Assembly: GCF_001949145.1 (NCBI RefSeq)
Contig: NW_019091570.1
Coordinates: 608,085 to 648,766, forward strand
DNA length: 40,682 nucleotides
Direction of reading: 5' to 3'
DNA from: Acanthaster planci
Taxonomy: Eukaryota; Echinodermata; Asteroidea; Valvatida; Acanthasteridae
Part shown: piece after piece, positions 22,301 to 31,073 of the stretch
How positions within the stretch are numbered: the stretch's first letter is position 1
How the letters are laid out: every line of letters begins with the position of its first letter
Made by a program: the position numbers and the translations under genes
Notes under the pieces: generated by a model
Seen by the model: the letters and a program-made list of their open reading frames with translations, nothing else
What the model was told of the DNA's origin: nothing
The model's database searches: none

Positions 22301-25300
22301 TTGATTATTTTTGTAGCCAATTCACCAGTCAACCAATTAATTTTATGAATCAACTAGACATTTTTGCCCTAGCCATTTATAAATATGTTAATGAGTGTCT
22401 TTCTTTTTTGGTACTTCTTCATGATTCACTGTAAATAGTCAATGCAAATTTCTACACTCCAGTCAATTTTTTTGAAAGCAAATTTATATCAACTGAAAGA
22501 GTGTCAAACAAACTACACAATGACGCAAAGATTCCTCTCTAAAGACATAATTTTGTTTTTTAAAGCAGGGTTCTATGTTGACATTTTCCCAACTATTACA
22601 AGTCTACCTTTCTTCACAAAAAGCAAAGGTACATACCTCAATGGAATATTTATGGTAAAACTATTCAAAAAATTATTTTGGGGGTGAATGTTATCTCTCT
22701 GTCTAGATCTTAACCACAGTGCAGTAGGGGATACAAAACTTCTGAACTTTCTTAGATATTTGGTCACTTGAATGCATATGAGACAAGAGAAGAAGCTTGT
22801 GGGGGAAAGAAACGAGGGACATGTTGACAGTGTGTCAAGATGTACTTTGTGTTGGAGAGACATTAAATTTCTATTTATGGGTTTTGCCCTTACACCAACA
22901 TACATAAAATAACATTGAATTCTCAGTGCTTGTCTGTGTAATGCCAAAGTACATCTCCAAATGGTTTCATGGTACCCACTACTACATCTGACCCGGACCA
23001 GCCAGCCAGCCCCAGCAAGCTCGGCGGTCTAGTGGTTAAGACATCTGCTCTAGTAAGCAGGAGGTTGTGGGTTCAAGTCCCACCCAAGTAAGCTTGTGAA
23101 TATTTTCACAAACTCTAAGACAAGTGCTGAGAATACAGTTTTATTTAATATACATTGATGTAAGGGCAAACCTTTAATTAAAACACCAGTGTACTTGTTT
23201 ATTTTGATGTGAAAATACAAGCTGAGTTTGGTAACAAATGTAAACAAATCTCAATTTGAGTAAATCTCAAGCATGCAACAGAGCCCAACACTTCTTGTTA
23301 ACAAAGACTCTCAGTACCAAGAGTTTGACAGTACCAATTTAGATTGTTTCTTATCATTCACAAGTGACCCAAATATCACGAGCTTTCAAACACAGGATAA
23401 ACTTTTATAAAATATTCATTAGTTGGTTGAAAATTTATCAATCAGTGCATGGTAAAAAACAATGTAGAAAACCTATGGAGAGAGACTCCAACTTTAATCT
23501 CATGTCACGTGACTGCTAATGACGTCACAGTGACAATTTTTGTCTCACACCCTCTTGGCCTGATGCACTAAATACATGTATGAACCAAATAAGAGGTAAA
23601 TCATAGGAGAGTGCCTAAATTTTGGACAAAAAAACGTGCACACAACTTATGGAGAAAAACTGCACCTTTAAGTTTATGACAGGATAAGCGTTTATACTAA
23701 AAGGAAATTATGAAGTATTAATTGATATTTTAACTCTTTGGTATGTTCATTATCGACCAAAAGGAAACCTTTCTCTGTTTTCTCTTTTCTTCTTATAGTA
23801 ATCCTCAGCCAAAGATCAGGTCCACTCTCATAGTGAGTAGTTGAAAACGTACACAATACTAATGGACAAAACTGCAACTTTAACCTTATGTCATGTGACC
23901 CCTGATGACATCATCGTGACTTTTTTTGGCTGCCCCTCGGTTTGATGAACAACATACATACGCAACATGAAGTTAGTCAGATAGATAAGCGCCTCAGTTT
24001 TTGACTTTAGAAAACTGCACAAAAACCCAAGAAGTTTGTTTCCGGAAACCCTGGCAGCAAAGTGGTTAAGTCAAGACGGTGATTATGGACATACACTTTG
24101 CCCAAGCCATAACTGCAGTTGGCAAATGATAATAATCCAGATACCCACAGTTATACTCACTTCCGAACTAGTCCCAATGAGCATTGGAACATAAAGCCTC
24201 CAGACACAACACCAAGTCCTGCACTTCGTCCTCCACTATCCATACAGACTAAATCTGGCTCCATGTCTCGATTTGCAACTAACAGACGACCAAAGACAAC
24301 ATCTCCAATCTAGATATATTCCAAATGGTAGAAATAGGTTAAAAAACAATTGTGTAAGTTATATTTAAGTCACTGATACATGATCAATGATTGCCCAAAT
24401 CAATGCTTATGCTTTCACAAACTACTGTATACTCACAACAACATTGGGTCTATTCCTCTTGGTTGCTCCTTCAAATGCTAAATATGACAGACTTGCTGGT
24501 ACACTGCCACCAATATCTACTTTGAATACATCTCCAGTTTTCCCTACCACAATCCCAAGAACAGTTTCTCCTCTGACAGGAACATACTGGAAACAAGTAA
24601 ATCAACAATAAAAACATAAATCTCTGTGTTTCTTTATAAGAAACTTTGTGTAACATACTTGTACACTGCCCCAAAGCATTTTTAGTCTCAAACTGACTGA
24701 CATGTACATGTATTACAATATTAGAAGTTCGTTTCTTACCCCATATTTTTCCTGCTGAGATTAGTAAGTGTTTTCTGGATTGAGCAGAGTCACTTACATG
24801 TAAAATAAAAAAATCTCCTAAACTGAAAGATGTATGTCTTTCATTTTGGTGACAAGGTAGATCTTACTTTGATTTTTTGACACTGTTCGACCTTGGTTTT
24901 GGTCATCAGTTTCTAGTTTTTAATTAGTTTTTCTTTTTAATATTGTTTTTTTTTCATTTATTTGCTTGTTCAACCTTCACATAAAGTTAAAATTGAAGAA
25001 CTGGAAAGTTAAATTCAAATGCTTACAACGTAAGGCTCATACCACTAGCAAGGGTCTGGTTTAGATCTGGGTTCTTCAATAAGACACAAAATCTGTTGAA
25101 CTGGTGCACAAAGCAATTCAGAACAATGGCTTGGTGATATTTTCATACAAACTGTAAAATGTGCACACAAAGTGATCTTTTTAATGATGAAATGCACATA
25201 CAACCTACATGTATGCGTAATTTGGGGTATACATGTAGCTTTGCAGTGGATTTTCAGTTTCGGTTTCAAGACTGATATTCAAATTATTCAATTCCATGTT

Positions 25301-27786
25301 AAAAGCCATTTCAACTCAAGGCAATACTCATTCAATTTGCTTTTACAAATGGCCATTTTCTGTGTGAAAAAATTGGCATTTAATTTTATAAAAGGGACTG
25401 GAAAATTAACATGAATACTTCATTGAATTCAAAGAGGAAAGTGTTAGGAATTTGAATTATTAGGCATGTACATGTGTAGGCATCTGCATTCACAGCAAGT
25501 CACATGAATTCTACTGCATACTGAAATCACTACATGCTGAACTGTAATTACTATGGGACCCTAAAATGGAACAACATTGATCCAACATCATGAAAAGTTA
25601 TGATCTAAAGCTGGAAAGTAAAAATAGGAGAGAAAAGAAGATATTTAGAGAGGAAAGAGAAAAGAAGAACACACACCGGGTGAGGACAAGTCAAGAAAAC
25701 ATGAAATTAAGCACAGGCAAATAAGCTCCTTTTTTTTGCTTTAAACAAATTGAAGATCTCAAGGATTGGAAACTGCAAAAGAACACTTACACATACTGGT
25801 CGTAACAAACATTTATGCTACTTCAGCCAAGTAGTCATAAACCACATGAAATTGAACGATGCTTCAGTCAAATTGTTACAAAAAATAATAAATCAACGGA
25901 AATGCAAAACAAGGTCAAACTGTAGTTTGTACCACAAAGTCTATATTGTTTCCACTTTTTCTGATGTTGGTAATGTTCTTGGGGAAATTTTAAAATCAAT
26001 TTAGTTTCAGTTCAGATAGAAATATGGGTTTACAACACATAAATCATCTAAGTGCTTGTTTTCTTTTCATTTTAACTAGAATTTTTATACTTGCAAATTA
26101 AAATACATTATTTAACTAACGTTACGTGTAAGTTTCAACCTACAAATCAACACAGCTGTATGTGTTCCTTAAATTAAATAAAAGAGGAAGTAAACCCTTT
26201 TCTTCCTGATTTGAGCATTTCTTGCACTCGAAACACTCACGATGACCATAATTTTGAAAAAAACCACAAACCTAAAGGGGATTTGAAAGTTTAAACTGCA
26301 TTTCAACTTTGTTCAATTGATGCAGACTGTAACAAACCCAACTCAATCAAAATGGGAAAAAGTCAAACCAGCACACATGTACGTACCACCGTGACAATGT
26401 TTACGTACAATTATGGTCCGTCATACTAGGGTGTTTCCTGCGTGAATTCAATGGGCACACACGTATGTATGCACGGCGAAACGTTTTCATGACGACCACA
26501 GCTCATGGTACACCGCTTTCTGCTTGTAAGCGCCCTGTAAAAATCAATACTGATTGGCTCTCTGAAAACTTGTTACCAACCAATAAAAATACTAAACAGA
26601 TTGTACCATGTACAGCAAAACTGCATGCGACATGCATGCACATTCAAGCATGTACAGTGTACATGCTATACATGTGTGCAGGGCTGGCTCACTGGTCCAA
26701 AAGCAGGCTGCACTCGCGATGATCGTATTTATATAATCATACGTCTACGTATGATAGTTGCTGTGGGATAAATGTGAAATTGTAAGTTACAAATGAATCT
26801 CACAGTTCTTTTTTGATGATATTATCCACAGTTTTTGTCATATCGTTCATTATTTGCAAAGTGCCTTTAGATTTTTTGAGGAGTGTGATTTTTATACACT
26901 CCTTTAGGAGTGTTGAGGAGTGCAGTGGCACCACCTACACTCTGAACTCCTTAAAATGATGGACTGGATAGGGTGTTCCAAAGAAACATTGTTCAGAGAA
27001 AAACTTAGCCAACATCTACAGCAGAGAAAGTAAAAACCTCCATGGAAAAGCTGGTGATTGTTCAAAAAAGTCACTAGTATGCCCGTAACACGATGAAGGA
27101 TGTAAAAATGGAACAAAACTCCCTTTGTTGTGGTTTATTTTGCTGAATTTAAATCTGCTTGTTGGAATTTTCATAAAGCTGCAGTTTTGTAGATATTTGT
27201 GCTTAAAAGTAGACTCTCAAAAGTTCAAGATTTTAGCTTTAAAATGGGAAAAAACCAACAATTTCTTGTTTCCTCGGACTATTTTTAATTGATTCTGGCC
27301 CGTACTTTTTTAGCTTTATCAAAGACACATAGCTTCTAACTGAGACATTATGATGTACATTAAAGATGAGACATAACTGAGACATAAAAGGCAAATACAA
27401 TGTACATTGCACATGTCTATCCCCAACTAAAATCTTCAACCAACCTTTGTTAAGTGATAAGGACATCTTTAAATTGATGTCATCTCTTTTAGATTCATTA
27501 TGCAACAAGTTTTGCAGTAAATATCAATTAAAGATGCATTACACCACCAGGATGGATTGCTCACCCGTTTTTGGTAACTGTCTATCCACAAAATATTGGG
27601 TTCTTTCTTCCTCAAAATCCCACATTTACAGGCAACAACAGTTTCTCCTTCCTGTCGCAATCCTGGACCGAGTCGAAACCTTTTCCCTTCAGTTGAAATA
27701 ATGACATCATTGAGGCAGTCTCCTGGTAAAACCCGACAGTTTTCTAAACGTTCTGAATCGAGATCCTCTGCTCTGGGAGGCGCCAT
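19116..27786 (-). CDS. EXOSC3: EXOSC3/RRP40, RNA exosome cap subunit (four exons, complete)
   Basis: Joining the exons 27786-27565, 24586-24437, 24309-24161 and 19329-19116 gives 735 nt, 244 residues plus TAG; human EXOSC3 is 275. Order: N-terminal domain (about 1-75, ending [17 protein letters not shown]), S1-type RNA-binding domain (about 75-165, with [22 protein letters not shown] and [12 protein letters not shown]), and a C-terminal KH-type domain with the RRP40 signature GMNGRIW at 197-203. The protein is a non-catalytic cap subunit that helps thread RNA into the nuclear and cytoplasmic exosome. All junctions obey GT..AG with phases 0, 0 and 2. Intron lengths are 2978, 127 and 4831 bp, the large ones filled with repeats. 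The ATG at 27786 is in a GGCGCC-adjacent ATGGCG context. No canonical AATAAA was seen shortly after the stop; CATAAAAAAC lies about 45 bases downstream. Confidence 0.95.
19330..20467. other. EXOSC3 intron 3, left part
   Basis: No exon seen. A C-run followed by A-runs (about 20020-20060) marks low-complexity sequence. The remaining short frames do not resemble proteins. Confidence 0.6.
20468..20940 (-). pseudogene. GIY-YIG-type endonuclease fragment of a retroelement
   Basis: On the minus strand, [18 protein letters not shown] (20861-20914) resembles the middle of GIY-YIG domains carried by Penelope-like elements and relatives. Further on, [18 protein letters not shown] (about 20593-20646) and [14 protein letters not shown] (about 20476-20517) match the usual ending (H-F-N-x-P-x-H-S ... 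L-x-T-x-x-P-x-G-L-N). A stop and about 70 poorly matching residues lie between the two blocks, and the GIY and YIG motifs are not visible. It is inside EXOSC3 intron 3, in the same orientation as that gene. The family assignment is by memory of motifs. Confidence 0.5.
20941..22875. other. EXOSC3 intron 3, centre; possible DNA-transposon end
   Basis: No exon seen. At about 21651-21680 the phrase CAGTAAACTCTCGATAACTT followed by GAACCTCAATGG resembles the terminal repeat of Tigger/pogo-type transposons; the matching opposite end was not found. An ACATGTACATGTAC run lies near 21093. Confidence 0.35.
22876..22938 (-). mobile_element. tRNA-SINE 3' fragment, inverted
   Basis: The reverse complement reads AGACAAGCACTGAGAATTCA and ends GTGTAAGGGCAAAACCC, which is the 3' body and tail of the SINE family at 10005-10405. 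It lies just upstream of a plus-strand copy, so the two form an inverted pair. Confidence 0.8.
22960..23190 (+). mobile_element. tRNA-derived SINE, intronic copy
   Basis: Same family as 10165-10405. It has the 5' leader (GTACCCACTACTACATCTGAC), an A-box region GGTCTAGTGGTTAAGAC and the B box GGTTCAAGTCC at 23070-23080. The body runs AGTAAGCTTGTGAAT ... GACAAGTGCTGAGAATACAG, and the tail is GTAAGGGCAAACC. It has diverged by many substitutions. Confidence 0.88.
23484..24035. repeat. Degenerate array of an approximately 170-210 bp unit
   Basis: The phrase ACTnCAACTTTAAnCTnATGT then CAnGTGAC ... TGATGACATCA occurs at 23484-23590 and 23867-23965. Partial copies start near 23655 (AACTGCACCTTTAAGTTTATG) and 24012. 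The copies contain CRE-like TGACGTCA and the word CACGTGAC. This lies just downstream (in gene sense) of EXOSC3 exon 3. Confidence 0.6.
24161..24309 (-). CDS. EXOSC3: EXOSC3 exon 3
   Basis: 149 nt, residues 125-173 plus two bases of codon 174. It starts [18 protein letters not shown] and ends CSLGLVR. Acceptor ATATCTAG|ATT and donor CGGAA|GTGAGT. It is separated from exon 2 by only 127 bp, the one short intron in the gene. Confidence 0.95.
24437..24586 (-). CDS. EXOSC3: EXOSC3 exon 2
   Basis: Residues 75-124 (50 codons), starting [13 protein letters not shown], the first strands of the S1 domain. Acceptor TTTCCAG|TAT and donor GTT|GTGAGT, both phase 0. The junction QKR|Y-V-P-V matches the position seen in the human protein sequence. 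Confidence 0.95.
24587..27564. other. EXOSC3 intron 1
   Basis: No further exon or protein match was seen. It includes an ATG/CATG palindrome-rich patch near 26610-26690 (CATGCATG and ACATGT words), a perfect hairpin TCATACGT-CT-ACGTATGA near 26738, and AGGAGTG repeats near 26880-26930. Confidence 0.6.
27565..27786 (-). CDS. EXOSC3: EXOSC3 exon 1 (coding part)
   Basis: Residues 1-74, from [10 protein letters not shown] to SYQKR. The donor is CGG|GTGAGC, phase 0. The centre, [19 protein letters not shown], matches the N-terminal domain of RRP40 proteins. The acidic and basic first 20 residues are not conserved, as is usual for this family. Confidence 0.94.
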
Positions 27787-27803
27787 GTTCTATGTATGGG
27801 AGA

Positions 27804-28639
27804 TGTTACGCCCCAACTAAAGCATTAGTCCCAACTATAGTTGGGCCGACCCAACTACAGCAGCGCCTGTGAGCATCATGTGCCCAGCATGTGCCAAAGT
27901 CATATCGTTTACATATGTCATGTCATCGGTCATGTGGCNNNNNNNNNNNNNNNNNNNNNNNNNNNNNNNNNNNNNNNNNNNNNNNNNNNNNNNNNNNNNN
28001 NNNNNNNNNNNNNNNNNNNNNNNNNNNNNNNNNNNNNNNNNNNNNNNNNNNNNNNNNNNNNNNNNNNNNNNNNNNNNNNNNNNNNNNNNNNNNNNNNNNN
28101 NNNNNNNNNNNNNNNNNNNNNNNNNNNNNNNNNNNNNNNNNNNNNNNNNNNNNNNNNNNNNNNNNNNNNNNNNNNNNNNNNNNNNNNNNNNNNNNNNNNN
28201 NNNNNNNNNNNNNNNNNNNNNNNNNNNNNNNNNNNNNNNNNNNNNNNNNNNNNNNNNNNNNNNNNNNNNNNNNNNNNNNNNNNNNNNNNNNNNNNNNNNN
28301 NNNNNNNNNNNNNNNNNNNNNNNNNNNNNNNNNNNNNNNNNNNNNNNNNNNNNNNNNNNNNNNNNNNNNNNNNNNNNNNNNNNNNNNNNNNNNNNNNNNN
28401 NNNNNNNNNNNNNNNNNNNNNNNNNNNNNNNNNNNNNNNNNNNNNNNNNNNNNNNNNNNNNNNNNNNNNNNNNNNNNNNNNNNNNNNNNNNNNNNNNNNN
28501 NNNNNNNNNNNNNNNNNNNNNNNNNNNNNNNNNNNNNNNNNNNNNNNNNNNNNNNNNNNNNNNNNNNNNNNNNNNNNNNNNNNNNNNNNNNNNNNNNNNN
28601 NNNNNNNNNNNNNNNNNNNNNNNGGATGGGGGCGTAACA
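27804..28639. mobile_element. Probable TIR DNA element containing the assembly gap
   Basis: TGTTACGCCCC at 27804-27814 is matched by its reverse complement GGGGGCGTAACA at 28628-28639. Just inside the left end are three CCCAACTA words, two of them forming a perfect 16-bp palindrome CCCAACTATAGTTGGG (27830-27845). Most of the interior is unknown because of Ns. The left end is only 18 bases upstream of the EXOSC3 start codon. Confidence 0.5.
27939..28623. other. Assembly gap (685 N)
   Basis: A run of 685 N. Any open frame spanning it is an artefact. The upstream 5' UTR or promoter of EXOSC3 may extend into it. Confidence 0.99.
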
Positions 28640-28740
28640 GACACACTATCTGGGCGCAAGCCGGGTACGCTCATGAATAATGAGTGTCACTTAAATATGA
28701 ATAATACAACATATTAAAACATGATGCGCGCTTACGACGA

Positions 28741-29008
28741 AAATATGGAAATCCATATCTGCCGTCGCCCGTCGTGCGTCACCCGTCGTGCGTCGCCCAT
28801 CAAATGGGTTGCATAGGACCTGCAAAAGCCGGGGTTTAACAAATGACGATGTGATGATTCCATTCACTTCTAAAGATCTTTTCCTAATAAGGCAGGTACA
28901 AATCCCACCTGCAAAGCACACGACGGGCGACGCACGACGGGCGACGCACGACGACAGATATGGACTTCCATACTCTGGCCATAGTACACCATACGGACGT
29001 CCATATTT
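28741..29008. mobile_element. Foldback-like element with CGTCG minisatellite arms
   Basis: The left arm begins AAATATGGA and continues ATCCATATCTG then (C)CGTCGCCCGTCGTGCGT words to about 28800. The right arm (28919-29008) carries ACGACGGGCGACGCACG words, CAGATATGGAC and ends GGACGTCCATATTT, the reverse complement of the left. The units in the arms are about 14 bases and CpG-rich. The centre (about 28801-28918) is single-copy and non-coding. Confidence 0.75.
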
Positions 29009-29142
29009 AGCCTCATAGACTTCAGAACCCGTCGCGAATATGAACACTTTCAGCGAAATGGCCAGGCTACCGTGTAAATAAAAAAATCCGTGGCCTGCGC
29101 TGGGCGTGACAAAGGTTTTATATTCCCCCATCTTCGGCTCAC

Positions 29143-29190
29143 GCATTCTCCTGAGCCCATCTTAAATGTACTTTAAAACTAGCCCAGCAC
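29143..29190. repeat. Second copy of the 324-470 element arm
   Basis: ATTCTCCTGAGCC, TTAAATGT, TTTAAnACnAGCC and AGCAC line up with 424-470 in the same orientation. The left partner arm here is weak or lost. Confidence 0.55.
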
Positions 29191-29407
29191 TTCATTCTAA
29201 AATAAAGAAATAAACGAAGATACTGCAATTTAAAGTCAGGCCTACTTGGTGGATGATTTTCATGGGCAAAAAGAGCACCTAAGCTTTTGCAATGTATGTA
29301 ATTAATCAGCATAAACAAAACAGATAGCACACAAAGAACTTACAACTTTGATCATGGATGTTCTTCCATGGTTTGTTACGCTTAGAATAATTGAATGAAC
29401 AACTTGA

Positions 29408-29545
29408 TTCATGATTTGTGGCTCGTGACTCGGACTCGAGGTTTATGACTCGTGACTTGGACTCGAGGTTTGTGATTCGAAACTTGGACTTAGACTCGAG
29501 GCTTGAGACTCAACATTCGGACTCGACATTGGTGACTCGACTACA
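29408..29545. repeat. Degenerate minisatellite around GACTCGAGGTTTGTGA
   Basis: About four to five imperfect copies of a 25-30 bp unit built from GACTCG, GACTTGGACTCGAGG and TTTGTGA words. It is not coding. Confidence 0.7.
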
Positions 29546-30841
29546 ACACTGACATTGTCTCATTGAATGATTACTTAACATGTTTTACAGTGGTGCATAA
29601 CATCAGTGTAGTGCCATATATCCATTCGAATGAAATTTTTTGCAAAGGCAGATCTTGTATGACATTTTGTCTGTAAGGCAGCATGGTTAAAAAAAGCCAG
29701 TCTAAGTAGTCAAAAATAAAGGAGGGCTTACAAAATATTACACTCTTAAGATTTCAAATCATGTAGTCAAATAGCTGATTCAAGATACTAAAGTTGTCAT
29801 GATTGATTGATTTAAGTTTATTTTTCTTCAGGTTAATGTATTTTGTATGGGTGGTCCTAAACTTTTGCAAATGACTGTATATGCATGTCTAAAATATTGT
29901 GTACCACCTGCATGCTTATTTTGTTCTAGAGGTTTGGAATTTAATATAAAGATCTATAATAGGCAAACACCAAGGTAAGACAGCCAAGGGACAAAAAGGG
30001 GCTTTATAAGGGACAGAATGTGTATGTATGGTAACTTTATCCTTCATTTTATAATTCCATTTATGTTGCAGGCAAGCACCTGCATGTTGAGGATCTTGTC
30101 AGTGGCGTAACTACGGCCGGGGAGGGGTGTTTACAAGTAGAGCTTGGCACCGTCCTACTCTCCTCTAGTGGAAGTCGTCCCCCCATCCCCGCCCCCGGCG
30201 AAAATCTGTGCACGTGGGTCCCCCCTGAAATTTCGAAATGTACCACAAACCTGTGTACAAGTTGTAGTTCATGTGGTTTTGGTACCCCTTTGAAAAATAT
30301 GCCCTGTGAAATTCTGTTCTGAAAGTGAGGCCATTTTACGGACATTCGATAACCATGAGATGGAAACTGCTGTATATTCTTGAGGCATATTATTTCCTTC
30401 GTTTAGTCTTTATTTTTAACCATGGGACATCAATACGACCTCGGTACTTTACCTGGCATCCAACCAACTGTCTCTGTGTAAAGTTGGTGGCTAAATAGTA
30501 GCGATTTCCACCTTACTTATTAAGTTTATCAATAAGTAATACCTTATTAAATACTAAATTTTGGCTAAATTTGGCTCAACACACATATACTTAATACTCG
30601 TATACTTGCTCGCAATGTATCAGTTGTCTGTTGTAAAAAACAAAACAAAACGATACCAAAACTAAATTGCGACGAACCGAATCCCACAACATTATATATC
30701 TGTTTATAAGAATATCGCAATATTTCAATTAAAAAAATTTCAAAGGCGATTGAATTCTAGTAATTTTGTTTGAATATGTCAGAAAAGGAGCATGTGACGC
30801 AATTGGTGTGGGTGATATAATGTTCAAACTTCATCAAGGTT
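29546..30841. other. No gene; fragments resembling DNA-transposon ends
   Basis: GGTGGTCCTAAACTTTTGCA followed by AATGACTGTAT (about 29850-29880) resembles the terminal repeat of a Tc1/mariner-type element. CAGTGGCGTAACTACGG at 30100 resembles the start of hAT-type elements. Neither has a visible partner. The rest shows nothing recognisable. Confidence 0.4.
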
Positions 30842-31073
30842 TTATGGCTTGAACGTGTACACGTTAAGTGTTCCTTCGGACCATGCTGGTATGAAGATTT
30901 CAGCGTATCCGTCTCCGTCAATATCTTTGATCGCGGGACCGCCTACAGTCCCTTTAGCATAGAAGATTGAGGTCTTAGTGTAACTCCACACAGATGGGTC
31001 ATTGTCGGCGGTGCTTTCAAAGACGTACACGTTGCTATCATCATCTCCAGTTAGAAGGATGAGGGGTTTTATC
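30842..31073 (-). CDS. FG-GAP protein, last exon
   Basis: 232 nt, starting IKPLILLTGDDDSNVYVF and ending LNVYTFKP then TAA. It contains GGPAIKDIDGDGYAEIFI, a canonical FG-GAP repeat with its calcium loop. Acceptor CTCTGATAG|G. Confidence 0.87.

Noticed and set aside
26730-26760. Palindrome TCATACGTCTACGTATGA as a regulatory site
   Set aside because: It is a short AT-rich intronic hairpin with no second copy or gene context.
27835-28717. Long open frames of about 240-280 codons on both strands
   Set aside because: They are open only because they cross 685 Ns.
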